Below, one piece after another: positions 42,350 through 52,218 of a stretch of DNA of 64,000 nucleotides. Numbering within the stretch: position 1 is the first letter of the stretch; every line of letters begins with the position of its first letter. Made by a program: the position numbers and the translations under genes. Origin of the DNA: Chitinophaga sp. LS1 (GTDB lineage Bacteria > Bacteroidota > Bacteroidia > Chitinophagales > Chitinophagaceae); assembly GCF_034274695.1 (NCBI RefSeq), contig NZ_CP128362.1, positions 5,272,501-5,336,500 on the forward strand. The letters are read 5' to 3'. The notes below the pieces were generated by a model, which was given only the letters and a program-made list of their open reading frames with translations, had not been told where the DNA came from and made no database searches.

Positions 42350-43546
42350 GTGAAAACAATACATTATCTCTTACTTATGTTCCGTATATGTTGCGTAATT
42401 ATGCTAATCGCGCTGGCAGGTTGTAAAAAGTCGGATAATCTGGTAACCTATGACGACCGGCTTAAACTGATTGACAACAACAGCATTGTTGTGGTGAATG
42501 ACGATGCCGAAGAACAGCGCAAATCAGAAGCACTTGTATTCAAAAAGGATGTGCTTATGGCTAACTCCCAGTTCCCGGGCGGTTTTGGCTACCCGGAGTT
42601 ACTGATCACCCAGAGTGGCCATTGGATACTGTCAGCCGTAGGTCATTCCGTAGGTCTGATCGATACGGATAGCGCCACGATTGCGTTGGCATCCAGTTAC
42701 GACCTGGGCGAGACCTGGACCCTTGATTCTACGCTACAGGAAAAGGTGGGTGAAATCAATATTTCCATGCCCAATATGCTGGATGTAGGGAATAATAAAA
42801 GAGTTCTGGTGTTCCTGGCTAAGAATTCCTCTTCAGACATAAATTTGTATGTGAAAGCAAGCGATGATGGGGGCGAAACCTGGCAGCCGCTGATAAATAT
42901 CAATCCGCTTCACGACGGTTACAACGTTATTAGCAATTCCAAACTGATACAATTGAAATCCGGCAGGCTGTTGCTACCGGTTGCATTTGCCCCTGAAATT
43001 TATAGGTATTATAATCAAACGACCATGTTCTGTTATTATAGTGACGATTATGGTCTGACCTGGCAAAAAGGTAGAGTCTATGGGGCCAGTGTGCCGCTGC
43101 AGGAGCCTTGTGTAACAGAGCTGGGCAACGGTAAACTACTTATGGCCATCAGGAGCACAGCGGGTGGCGTATTGTTCTCCACCAGCAGTGATCAGGGCAT
43201 TACCTGGTCTGACATATCCAAATCTGCGATAAACACGCCGGAAGCACCGGAAACAGTAGTCTATTCTCCAACCTATAATTGCCTGTTTATGGTATGGAAC
43301 AATGCCACCTACGATCCGGCAATTTTTGATAAACGGAATCCATTGACACTGGCAGTAAGTTTTGATAATGGCAAAACCTGGGAAAAGAAAATTGATCTTG
43401 AAAATACAAATGGCTACTCGTACAGTTATCCTTCTGTGAAGATTGCCGGCAAGCAGCTTATTATTACATACAACAAGTACAATAAGTCAGGAGCTTTGCC
43501 CCGCATTGCGCTTGCAAAGGTGGATATAGAAAAATTAATTAAATGA
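42350..43546 (+). CDS. Sialidase-like lipoprotein
   Basis: 398 residues from GTG 42350; ATG 42377 is an alternative. Lipobox LIALAGC, so it is anchored in a membrane. Five Asp-box motifs define a six-bladed sialidase propeller: SSYDLGETW, ASDDGGETW, SDDYGLTW, SSDQGITW and SFDNGKTW. The propeller has an EPCVTELGNGKLLMAIRS segment with Glu and Arg where sialidases keep catalytic residues, but no FRIP start motif. It may trim or remodel nonulosonic acids on the exported glycan. Overlaps the flippase gene by ATGA. Confidence 0.85.
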   Translation: MKTIHYLLLMFRICCVIMLIALAGCKKSDNLVTYDDRLKLIDNNSIVVVNDDAEEQRKSEALVFKKDVLMANSQFPGGFGYPELLITQSGHWILSAVGHSVGLIDTDSATIALASSYDLGETWTLDSTLQEKVGEINISMPNMLDVGNNKRVLVFLAKNSSSDINLYVKASDDGGETWQPLININPLHDGYNVISNSKLIQLKSGRLLLPVAFAPEIYRYYNQTTMFCYYSDDYGLTWQKGRVYGASVPLQEPCVTELGNGKLLMAIRSTAGGVLFSTSSDQGITWSDISKSAINTPEAPETVVYSPTYNCLFMVWNNATYDPAIFDKRNPLTLAVSFDNGKTWEKKIDLENTNGYSYSYPSVKIAGKQLIITYNKYNKSGALPRIALAKVDIEKLIK

Positions 43547-44820
43547 ATCTCCGGCAGATCTTACAACACCCTCTTTTGAAAGGAGGCCTGATTTACGCGC
43601 TCACAGATGCCATCAACAAAGCAGTACCATTCCTGATATTGCCTTTGCTGACCTTTTATCTAACTCCTTCGGATTATGGAGTGGTGGCTAATTATACTGT
43701 GTATACTTCCATCTTATTGGTCTTTGCCGGAATTAACTTGCATGGTACTATTTCTGTGAACTTTTATAAATTCGACAAGGAACAGGTTGCTAGTTATATT
43801 TACAACCTTTGTCTTATCCTCACAGTTTCTACCATGATCTGTTTTGTTGCGATTGCTTTAGGAGGGGATCTGATCAGGGGATTTTTGCCGATTAATAATT
43901 TTTATCTGCTGATGGGTGTGATGATCACACTCGCACAAGTGATTACACTGTTTAACATGGAGCTGTGGCGGCTCGAAGAAAAGCCACTTAGCTTTGGTGT
44001 ATACCAGATCACACAGACTTTGCTGAACTTTTTGCTTACGCTGGTATTTGTGATCAGCCTGAAGTATAAGTGGGAGGGTCGTGTATGGGCAATTGCGTTG
44101 TCTACATTTGTATACGGAATATTCAGTCTCGGTTTTATCTGGCGCAGGGGATATCTGAAGCCGGTTTATAATAAGGCTTATATCAAAGATGCGCTGAGTT
44201 TCGGTTTACCGTTGCTGCCGCATGCCATGAGTATATGGGTAAGAACCGGTATTGACAGAGTTTTCCTGACGAAATTTTATGGTACAGAAGCGACAGGTTT
44301 GTATGCTACAGGGTTTCAGTTTGGTTTGTTGTTGTCCTTCATGAACCTGGCTTTTAACAATGCTTACATTCCTTATCTCTACAAAAACCTGGGTAGGGAA
44401 AACAATGAACCGCTTAAGCGGAAGCTGGTATTCTTCACCTATGCCTATGGTGTGGTTCAGGTATTGCTTGCCCTGATCCTCATTGTGGTATCTTATTTTA
44501 TAGTCGATCATTTTCTGTCGAAGAGTTATACCGAAGCCAGGGATTTCATCAGCTGGTCTATGTTTACCCAGGTATTCCAGGGTATGTACCTGATGGTGGC
44601 CTGTTATTATTTCTATGCAAAGAAGACAAAGCAGCTGGCGTATATTACGTTTTCTGCTGCGCTGGTGCAGGTAGGTACTTCGTATTATTTTATCCGTCAT
44701 TATGGGCCTATCGGGGCTGCGTATTCTGCTACAATTATAGCTGTGCTGACATTTGTGGCAGTATTGATATTTTCGAATAAGGTATACAGGATGCCTTGGT
44801 TAAAGCCCGCTTTAAAATGA
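43543..44820 (+). CDS. wzx: Wzx-type oligosaccharide flippase
   Basis: 425 residues with about 12 membrane helices, MATE-like/polysaccharide synthase family. Starts MNLRQILQHPLLKGGLIYAL and has the family segment LPLLTFYLTPSDYGVVANYT. It flips undecaprenyl-linked repeat units from cytoplasm to periplasm. Overlaps the next gene by ATGA (44817-44820). Confidence 0.92.
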   Translation: MNLRQILQHPLLKGGLIYALTDAINKAVPFLILPLLTFYLTPSDYGVVANYTVYTSILLVFAGINLHGTISVNFYKFDKEQVASYIYNLCLILTVSTMICFVAIALGGDLIRGFLPINNFYLLMGVMITLAQVITLFNMELWRLEEKPLSFGVYQITQTLLNFLLTLVFVISLKYKWEGRVWAIALSTFVYGIFSLGFIWRRGYLKPVYNKAYIKDALSFGLPLLPHAMSIWVRTGIDRVFLTKFYGTEATGLYATGFQFGLLLSFMNLAFNNAYIPYLYKNLGRENNEPLKRKLVFFTYAYGVVQVLLALILIVVSYFIVDHFLSKSYTEARDFISWSMFTQVFQGMYLMVACYYFYAKKTKQLAYITFSAALVQVGTSYYFIRHYGPIGAAYSATIIAVLTFVAVLIFSNKVYRMPWLKPALK

Positions 44821-45773
44821 AAGCAGTAAATGTAATTGTCTGTACGAAACCATTACAATGGTTCAATGCGCTGAATATAGATTTTCCCGGGCAGGAAGAT
44901 CGTATTCTGATTGTGGTAAACTCTTTCAAAGACGCTGTGTTGTTTTATAATAGGGTGAAAGAATATGATGCGACATGGTCGGATGTGATTTTTGGACAAA
45001 CGAGAGAGGATTCCTTTGCCCTTTTAAAAGAGTTGGCTTCTCAATATACAATTGAGCGGGTGTATGTAGATTGCGATTACGGCAGCATTGGAGGGGCATA
45101 TGCAAAATTACCTGTACGGAATCTGTATGTGATAGAGGAAGGCCTTGGACCTTATGTAGATAAGGTGAAAAAGGGTACACTTAAACGATTAATCTTTAAG
45201 CTGAAAGGCTGGGGTACCTTCCTGGGGGGCAATAGCCATACAAAAGGAATTTACCTGTACAATCATTCCTATTACAGGCATGTGCATAAGGGATATAAGA
45301 AAGAAATTCTTTCTTTCCGAACCGATTTCTTTAGTGCGCTGGCAGCCCGCCGGGAATTGCTGGAAAAGGTATCGGGCCTGGAACTGCCTGCTGGCATTCA
45401 GGGAGGCAAAAAGGTGGCATTTTATTTGACCGCCTATAGTATTAATCCTGATGTGATTAAATTTCTTACGGAAAATATAAATCAGTACGATAATATTATA
45501 ATAAAAATACATCCGCATCTGGCCAATAACTTCAGAATTGAAGATCATACGGACAAGATCCCTGCAGAAAAGCTGACGGTGATGTCCAACAGCATACTCG
45601 CTGAAATAATCATCAGCCGGCTGGCGGAAGGCAATGAACTAACGGTGGTACACGAAAGCAGTACGACCTGTCTGTATGTGGATGAAAATTCCATGAAGGT
45701 GATCAATATGGGCAAGGTGCTACAGGAAGAATTTGGTACATTCAGAAAGATGTACCTGGAAAATTTTGCGTAA
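44817..45773 (+). CDS. Glycosyltransferase with bacterial sialyltransferase signatures
   Basis: 318 residues from ATG 44817, coupled to the flippase. Three short motifs of GT38/GT52-type bacterial sialyltransferases appear in order: EEGLGPY (near 107; cf. E/D-D/E-G), KIHPHL (near 229; HP motif) and HESSTTCLYV (near 278; SS motif). No other domain is visible. It is the best candidate to use CMP-legionaminic acid from LegF. Overall similarity is low, so this is a motif-based assignment. Confidence 0.65.
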   Translation: MKAVNVIVCTKPLQWFNALNIDFPGQEDRILIVVNSFKDAVLFYNRVKEYDATWSDVIFGQTREDSFALLKELASQYTIERVYVDCDYGSIGGAYAKLPVRNLYVIEEGLGPYVDKVKKGTLKRLIFKLKGWGTFLGGNSHTKGIYLYNHSYYRHVHKGYKKEILSFRTDFFSALAARRELLEKVSGLELPAGIQGGKKVAFYLTAYSINPDVIKFLTENINQYDNIIIKIHPHLANNFRIEDHTDKIPAEKLTVMSNSILAEIIISRLAEGNELTVVHESSTTCLYVDENSMKVINMGKVLQEEFGTFRKMYLENFA

Positions 45774-45780
45774 AACAGGA

Positions 45781-47217
45781 ATGAAAGAAAGGAAGACATA
45801 TATACTGGTAGGAATTATTCTCTTACTCTACGTAATAATCATTTTGCTTAATGACAACACGCATGCTGTGTCATTGCTGAATCTGTTGTCGTTTAGTGCG
45901 ATTGTGTTAATATCGGCTATTGGTGTTTTTGAGGATAAATATCCCTATTCGCTAAAGAAGTTCTTTTGGATTTTCAACCTGGTATTTCTGGGATATATTC
46001 CCACCATGCAATACCTAAACAACCGATATCCATGGATAAGCGAGAAGCTGAGTGACGACCTGATATTGAAGGTGAATATCCTGCTGATCATTTGTCTGCT
46101 ACTGTTCAGATTTTTTTATAAGTATTTCTCCGGGAAAGCGACTACCAATGTGTCACCGGAGAAGGTGGGGGCCGACGTGAGCAATTTGCGTTATTACTGG
46201 ATTGGGGGCTCCCTGTTCTTTGTATTTTGTGCGCTGATTGTGATTAGATCAGGAGGCCTGGTATTTGTGCGTTCTGATTTAATCAGTGCTACAGTGGATA
46301 ATGCAGGCAATACTACTGAGAACCTGCTGGTAGACAAAGTAGCGAGGTCCTGGATTTTGATTTATGCTATTATTACAATTCAGTTATTTAAATACAAGCG
46401 TATTTCCCTTTTCTGGCTAGTAACTATCCTTGTGGCTACAGTGCTAACCAATTTTCCACTTGCACTGCCCCGCTATCTGGCCGCGACTATCTATATCGGG
46501 CTGGCGCTTACATACAGGCGCTGGTTTAATAATCCAAACCTGTTTCCGATTGTAATTATTGCGTCCCTGTTTTATGTATTCCCGATTCTGACGGAAGCAC
46601 GGCATGATTATTTTTCGGTGGAATATGTAGCAAGCAACTTTTCTGAGATTTCTGCCAAAGCATATAGTACCGGTGACTTCGATGCGTATACTATGTTGTG
46701 TAAGACAGTAGAATATACTGATCTGAGAGGAATGGTTTACGGGGAGCAGCTCTCCGGCGTATTGTTATTTTTTGTTCCCCGAAGTTTCTGGCCGGATAAA
46801 CCCGTCGGAAGCGGGTACTTTATAGGACAGAAAAATGGCTTTTATTTCCTGAATGTGTCCTGTCCTTACCTGGCTGAAGGATACCTGAATTTTGGTATCC
46901 CTGGCGTCTTACTAATGGTTTTATTATTTGCACTGATTTTTGCCAGATTGGATAAATTTTATTGGGCAAATGTGAGCCGTGGTATTCAAATGAATTTCTG
47001 GATATTGGTTTATCCAACTCTATTAGGCATGTTCTTCTTCATGATGAGAGGAGATCTGTTGTCATCCTACGCCTACACTTTCGGTATGGTGGTGACTGCT
47101 TATCTGGTCTATCTTTTGGTGAAGAAGAAAGTCAAAAAGAAAAGATTCAGGGTAGGACGGAATGAAAATTTCATACCTGTCACTAATCAAGAGTTATTCA
47201 AATTGTCTTCAAATTAA
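45781..47217 (+). CDS. wzy: Wzy-like oligosaccharide repeat-unit polymerase
   Basis: 478 residues from ATG 45781; a longer open frame enters the preceding gene. About 11-12 membrane helices with a large periplasmic loop around residues 290-380 (EARHDYFSVEYV, GEQLSGVLLFFVPRSFWPDKP), the layout of O-antigen polymerases. The stretch PRSFWPDKPVGSG recurs in Bacteroidota polymerases. Basic tail VKKKVKKKRFRVGR. Position between Wzx and secreted enzymes agrees. Confidence 0.82.
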   Translation: MKERKTYILVGIILLLYVIIILLNDNTHAVSLLNLLSFSAIVLISAIGVFEDKYPYSLKKFFWIFNLVFLGYIPTMQYLNNRYPWISEKLSDDLILKVNILLIICLLLFRFFYKYFSGKATTNVSPEKVGADVSNLRYYWIGGSLFFVFCALIVIRSGGLVFVRSDLISATVDNAGNTTENLLVDKVARSWILIYAIITIQLFKYKRISLFWLVTILVATVLTNFPLALPRYLAATIYIGLALTYRRWFNNPNLFPIVIIASLFYVFPILTEARHDYFSVEYVASNFSEISAKAYSTGDFDAYTMLCKTVEYTDLRGMVYGEQLSGVLLFFVPRSFWPDKPVGSGYFIGQKNGFYFLNVSCPYLAEGYLNFGIPGVLLMVLLFALIFARLDKFYWANVSRGIQMNFWILVYPTLLGMFFFMMRGDLLSSYAYTFGMVVTAYLVYLLVKKKVKKKRFRVGRNENFIPVTNQELFKLSSN

Positions 47218-47227
47218 AACTGTTTGT

Positions 47228-49237
47228 ATGAAACTCCTTAATTGGTTATTGTTAGTAATACTGATTGCATGCCAGGCATCACAGGCAGCAACGGTATATG
47301 TATCAGTAAACGGGAATGACAGGAATGCAGGAACTTCCGCATCTGCACCATTGGCTACGGTAAAAGGTGCTGTCGCAAAGATTCAGCAACTTGGTGGCGG
47401 TACCATCAATTTTTTGGCTGGCACATACTACTTCGATGCACCGATCAACCTTTCCGGCAATACAAGCATCGTATTTCAACCTTATAACAATGCAAACGTA
47501 ATTATATCGGGCGCCAGACTGGTGACCGGCAAACTAAGTAAGAAAGGGAATATTAATATCTTCACACCCGATGATCCATCCCTGCTGAGAAAAGGTGAGT
47601 TACAGTTATTTGCTGGTGAGCAACGCCTGAAACAGGCAGAATCACCGAATGACGACAACTACTTTTATATCAAAAGTGTTACAGAAGATGCCAATGGTAA
47701 GAAAACCGTGAGTCTGGATACCGTTGCCAATAACCTGGGCAGTATATTGAGATCGACTGATGGTACTACTGTAAAGGTGTACACGAAATGGAACTTTACA
47801 CAATACCCCATTACGTCTGCATCAGACAAGAGTTTTACTTCGACCGGTATGGCCATCTCTAAGTACACGCCCTGGAACTCGGGAACCCGCGTGAAAATTG
47901 TCAACACGCTGGCGGCACTGGATGATGATGGTGAATTTTATACGGATGGTAAAACCATTAGCTTTATAGCGTCTGGGACACAGATATATGCACCAACCAC
48001 CGATGTGTTGTTCAACATTACCGGTAGTGGTATTTCTTTCAAAAACCTGCACTTCAAATATTCAGGTTGTGTACTGCCTGATAAGGGTTTTGATCCCCAG
48101 CAGGCAGCGGCAGCATACCAGGCGGCTATCCAGGCGGACAATGCCAGCAACCTTATTTTTGACGGGTGCTCCTTTGAACACTTTGGTTACAATGTGATGT
48201 GGTTCAGGAATAATGTTCATCATGTTACTGTGAGCAACTGCCTGTTTAGCGACATGGGTATGGGGGCTGTGAAATCAGGTAATTATACTGCGGTTGGCGA
48301 TCCTTCGCAGCTAACCTCCGGTATCCGGATTACGAACAATATCATCAAAACGGGTGGCAGATTGAACCCGGCTGCACCAGGCATTACCTCTTTCAATATT
48401 AGTGACCTGACCATTTCCAACAATGATATCAGCGATATGTTTTACTCCGGAATTTCTATAGGGTGGACCTGGGGTTTCAAAACTACGCTGAACAAAAATA
48501 TTATCATCAGCAATAACGTCATTCACGAAATAGGACAGGGCGTGATGGATGACCTAGGTGGTATCTACACCCTGGGACTCAATGCTAATTCTTCTATAAC
48601 GCACAATGTGGTGTACGATATTCTCTGCTACCGATATGGTGGCTGGGGCATTTACCTCGATCAGGGTTCGTCTGACTTTACTATCCAGAATAATATCGTG
48701 TACAACACGAATTCAGGAGGGTTCTTCCTAAGCCAGGGACGTGACAATAAAGTGCACAATAACATATTTGCCAATGGCCGTAGTTACCAGATGAAGATCG
48801 GGGCCTTTGATGGCAAGTCTGTAAATAATACCATTACCAAGAATATCATCGTAGGAGATGGGAGTTCCAACTGGCTGGATGGCTATTGGAGCAAAATGGC
48901 GATCAACCTGGATAGTAATGTTTACTACTCCAATGTGCAGAATGTGCAAAAGATCTTTGCAAACGGTGACCTGACCTTCTGGCGCAAACTCTCTAACAAA
49001 GACAAAAATTCGGTTGTGGTAGCCAATACAAAGGTGGAAGATGAGGATGTGAAAAGTCAGTCATTCGTCAACAGTAATCTGAAACAACAGATAGGATTTA
49101 AGAACATCGATGTACAGAACGCAGGTGTGACTGCTGACAACAGTTATAAGAACACTGCTAATATTAAAAGGACCAGTGAGGTATACTGGAAAAGTCTGAA
49201 CAAGTTTAAGTTTGATCCCAATCAAAACGGGAATTAA
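47228..49237 (+). CDS. Secreted right-handed beta-helix protein, possible glycan lyase or hydrolase
   Basis: 669 residues from ATG 47228, which begins a signal peptide ending CQASQA; an earlier ATG within the polymerase frame was rejected. Opens with a DUF1565-like YVSVNGNDRNAGTSASAPLA, then a long parallel beta-helix rich in ISNNDIS/ITNNIIKT/ISNNVIHEIG rungs. The fold is shared by polysaccharide lyases, C5-epimerases and glycosidases. Placed inside the biosynthetic cluster it could modify or cut the nascent polymer in the periplasm or outside. Catalytic residues cannot be assigned. Confidence 0.8.
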   Translation: MKLLNWLLLVILIACQASQAATVYVSVNGNDRNAGTSASAPLATVKGAVAKIQQLGGGTINFLAGTYYFDAPINLSGNTSIVFQPYNNANVIISGARLVTGKLSKKGNINIFTPDDPSLLRKGELQLFAGEQRLKQAESPNDDNYFYIKSVTEDANGKKTVSLDTVANNLGSILRSTDGTTVKVYTKWNFTQYPITSASDKSFTSTGMAISKYTPWNSGTRVKIVNTLAALDDDGEFYTDGKTISFIASGTQIYAPTTDVLFNITGSGISFKNLHFKYSGCVLPDKGFDPQQAAAAYQAAIQADNASNLIFDGCSFEHFGYNVMWFRNNVHHVTVSNCLFSDMGMGAVKSGNYTAVGDPSQLTSGIRITNNIIKTGGRLNPAAPGITSFNISDLTISNNDISDMFYSGISIGWTWGFKTTLNKNIIISNNVIHEIGQGVMDDLGGIYTLGLNANSSITHNVVYDILCYRYGGWGIYLDQGSSDFTIQNNIVYNTNSGGFFLSQGRDNKVHNNIFANGRSYQMKIGAFDGKSVNNTITKNIIVGDGSSNWLDGYWSKMAINLDSNVYYSNVQNVQKIFANGDLTFWRKLSNKDKNSVVVANTKVEDEDVKSQSFVNSNLKQQIGFKNIDVQNAGVTADNSYKNTANIKRTSEVYWKSLNKFKFDPNQNGN

Positions 49238-49242
49238 TTGAC

Positions 49243-50322
49243 ATGCATATAGATCCATTACAGGAAAAGAAAAGTTTGATTTTTTTTGGTGAAATGCCCC
49301 CCAAAACAATCCATGGAGCCAGTATTTCCAGTGGTATCAATCTGGGCATGCTGCAGGAAGATTTCAATATTGAAATAATAGAGGAATTTGCAGATCTGAA
49401 ATATCATGGGCGTTTTTCACTAAATAAAAGTTTCGTTTTCCTGGGTGCGATTAAGGAATTGCAGAAGGCACTCGCCCGCAAAGCGTATGATTGTTTTTAT
49501 GGCGTATTGTATTTTTCGTCATTGGGCATTATAAAGAATTATGTGGCGCTGTCTTTGTATAGAAGAGCGAACCCTGCAGGTAAAACTTACCTGCATATTC
49601 ATAGAAGTGATTTTAACCGGTTCCATACGTCGAAGCTGAACCGCTTTTTTTTCAGTAAGGTGCAGCGTATGACGGACCGGTTTATTTTATTATCAGCTCA
49701 GCAACAGGAAGGTTTTCCTGTTGCTGCTGATAGGAAAGTAGTGTTGTTCAATACGATTGAACAGGATGGGGTGAGCAAGGTGCACAAAGAGCAGCAGCAG
49801 GTTTTACGCTGTATCTATATTGCGAATTACATTGAGGAGAAAGGTGTGGGTGAACTGACGCGTGTATTTTGCCAGCTGCCGGCAGCAAGTTATTACCTGG
49901 ATTGCTATGGCAATGTGACTCAGCCAGCTTACTGGGAAGTGCTCACAGCAGGTATAGCCGGACAGGCGCATATTAAATTACACCCGGCAATTACTGGTGA
50001 TCAGAAATTCAAAGCCTTGTCAGCTGCAGATGTATTTATTTTCCCCTCTCATAACGAAGGCATGCCGCTTGTATTGCTGGAAGCAATGAGTGTAGGATTG
50101 CCGGTGATCACCACTAGTGTAGGATATGTGAATGAACTGTTAGGTGATGATTATTCTTTTTATTGCGAGCCAAAGAATGAAGCCTCCCTGAAAGATTGTA
50201 TCGAACGATTTAAAAGGTATGAAGATAAAGCAGGATTGTCTGCCATGTTGCGACAACGCTACCAGACTCATTTTTCCAGGCAATCGCACCAACAAAATTT
50301 GAAACGTATATTCTCTCTATAA
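49243..50322 (+). CDS. GT-B glycosyltransferase (GT4 type)
   Basis: 359 residues. The C-terminal nucleotide-sugar signature is PSHNEGMPLVLLEAMSVGLP (E-x7-E motif, near residue 276). The N-terminal half is diverged: FFGEMPPKTIHGASISSG. Adds a sugar to the lipid-linked repeat on the cytoplasmic side. Donor unknown. Confidence 0.88.
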   Translation: MHIDPLQEKKSLIFFGEMPPKTIHGASISSGINLGMLQEDFNIEIIEEFADLKYHGRFSLNKSFVFLGAIKELQKALARKAYDCFYGVLYFSSLGIIKNYVALSLYRRANPAGKTYLHIHRSDFNRFHTSKLNRFFFSKVQRMTDRFILLSAQQQEGFPVAADRKVVLFNTIEQDGVSKVHKEQQQVLRCIYIANYIEEKGVGELTRVFCQLPAASYYLDCYGNVTQPAYWEVLTAGIAGQAHIKLHPAITGDQKFKALSAADVFIFPSHNEGMPLVLLEAMSVGLPVITTSVGYVNELLGDDYSFYCEPKNEASLKDCIERFKRYEDKAGLSAMLRQRYQTHFSRQSHQQNLKRIFSL

Positions 50323-50323
50323 T

Positions 50324-51070
50324 ATGAAAGTGAGTATTATAACCGTTGTGTATAACAACGAAAGGTATATTGATCAGGCCATTGAGTCTGTCCTGTCACA
50401 AGACTATCCCGATATCGAATATATCGTAAAAGATGGCGGCTCGAAAGATAATACCATGGAAGTGGTGAATAGGTATAAAGACCGGATTGCCAAAATTTCT
50501 TCTGAAAGAGACAAGGGTATTTATGATGCCATGAACAGAGGCATCGAAATGACTACCGGCGAGGTAGTTGGTATATTAAATTCGGACGATATTTATTACG
50601 ATACCCATACCATCAGCAATATAATGCAGGTGTTCAAAGAGAATCATGATGTAGATGCAGTGTATGGCAATATCGTTTACTTCAGGGAGAACGACTTTGA
50701 TAAAGTGGTGCGTACCTGGAGGACCAAACAGTATGGCAAAAACTTTTTCGAAAGGGGAGAAGTACCTCCGCATCCGGGACTGTTTGTGCGCAAAGCTGTG
50801 TATGATAATATAGGCACTTATTACCCCAATTTCAAAATATCATCTGACTACGAGTTCATGCTCAGGGCCTTCCGTGTGAATAATTACAAGCCTTATTTTT
50901 TAGATAAGACAATTGTAAAAATGCGCATGGGCGGAGAAAGTACCCGGAGTATTAAAAACATTATGCTGGGCAATCGCGAGATTATGCAGGCCTGGAAGAT
51001 GAACAAGCTACCTGTACCTGCATTGCTGTACGCATACAGGGTAGCGAAGAAACTGAAGCAGTTGGTATAA
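50324..51070 (+). CDS. GT2-family glycosyltransferase
   Basis: 248 residues. GT-A start MKVSIITVVYNNERYIDQAI, DGGSKDNTMEV and the DxD-like LNSDDIYYD. Such WcaA-type enzymes transfer one sugar to the lipid-linked repeat. Begins 1 bp after the GT4 gene. Confidence 0.92.
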   Translation: MKVSIITVVYNNERYIDQAIESVLSQDYPDIEYIVKDGGSKDNTMEVVNRYKDRIAKISSERDKGIYDAMNRGIEMTTGEVVGILNSDDIYYDTHTISNIMQVFKENHDVDAVYGNIVYFRENDFDKVVRTWRTKQYGKNFFERGEVPPHPGLFVRKAVYDNIGTYYPNFKISSDYEFMLRAFRVNNYKPYFLDKTIVKMRMGGESTRSIKNIMLGNREIMQAWKMNKLPVPALLYAYRVAKKLKQLV

Positions 51071-51094
51071 CAATTTTTAAAATCAATTTAGAAA

Positions 51095-52207
51095 ATGAAA
51101 GTAGCACTCATTACAGGGATTACCGGTCAGGATGGTGCATACCTGGCAGAATTACTGTTAAGCAAGAATTACATTGTACATGGTATCAAAAGAAGAAGTT
51201 CTCTTTTGAATACTGACAGGATCGACCATCTTTACCAGGACCCTCATGAGCAAAACAGAAATTTTATCCTGCATTATGGTGACCTCACAGATTCGACCAA
51301 TCTGATCAGGATTATACAAGATGTACAACCTGATGAAATATATAACCTGGGCGCTATGTCTCATGTAAAAGTGAGCTTTGATACTCCTGAATATACTGCC
51401 AATGCAGATGGCATTGGCACCCTAAGGATCCTGGAAGCAGTAAGACTCCTTGGACTGACTAAGAAAACAAAGATTTACCAGGCTTCTACTTCTGAGTTGT
51501 ATGGTCTGGTGCAGGAAGTGCCACAGTCAGAACGTACACCGTTCTATCCACGTAGCCCTTATGCAGTAGCTAAGATGTATGCCTTCTGGATCACGGTGAA
51601 CTACAGGGAAGCATATGGTATGTATGCCTGCAATGGTATCCTGTTTAATCATGAAAGTCCGCTGAGAGGAGAGACCTTCGTGACAAGGAAAATTACCCGC
51701 AGCGTAGCCCGTATTTCTATGGGGCTGGCAGAAAAGCTATACCTGGGGAACCTGGATGCAAAACGAGACTGGGGTCATGCGAAAGACTATGTAGAAGCAA
51801 TGTGGCGAATATTGCAACAGGAGCAGCCGGAAGATTTTGTAATAGCTACAGGTGTAACCACTACTGTGAGAGACTTCGTAAAGAAAGCATTTGCAGTAGC
51901 AGGTATTGAAGTGGAATTCTCAGGTGAAGGGGTGAACGAAATTGGTGTGGTAAAAACGTTGCACAATAAGGATACCAATCTGGAAATTGGTCAGGAAATC
52001 GTATGTGTAGATCCACGTTATTTCCGTCCTACAGAAGTAGAGCTGCTGATCGGCGATCCTACCAAGGCACAGACCAAACTGGGATGGACGCCAAAGTACG
52101 ACCTGGATATGCTGGTAGAAGAAATGGTCGAAGCAGATATCAGCCTGTTTAAGAAAGAGAAGTTACTGAAAGAACATGGTTTTGAGATCATGAATCAATA
52201 CGAATAG
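51095..52207 (+). CDS. gmd: GDP-mannose 4,6-dehydratase
   Basis: 370 residues, full length. [33 protein letters not shown] and the active-site [15 protein letters not shown] with [10 protein letters not shown] (YxxxK). Makes GDP-4-keto-6-deoxy-mannose for D-rhamnose, L-fucose or perosamine branches. No fucose synthase (WcaG) gene is present in the window, so the end sugar is open. Confidence 0.97.
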   Translation: MKVALITGITGQDGAYLAELLLSKNYIVHGIKRRSSLLNTDRIDHLYQDPHEQNRNFILHYGDLTDSTNLIRIIQDVQPDEIYNLGAMSHVKVSFDTPEYTANADGIGTLRILEAVRLLGLTKKTKIYQASTSELYGLVQEVPQSERTPFYPRSPYAVAKMYAFWITVNYREAYGMYACNGILFNHESPLRGETFVTRKITRSVARISMGLAEKLYLGNLDAKRDWGHAKDYVEAMWRILQQEQPEDFVIATGVTTTVRDFVKKAFAVAGIEVEFSGEGVNEIGVVKTLHNKDTNLEIGQEIVCVDPRYFRPTEVELLIGDPTKAQTKLGWTPKYDLDMLVEEMVEADISLFKKEKLLKEHGFEIMNQYE

Positions 52208-52218
52208 TACAATTTCAT

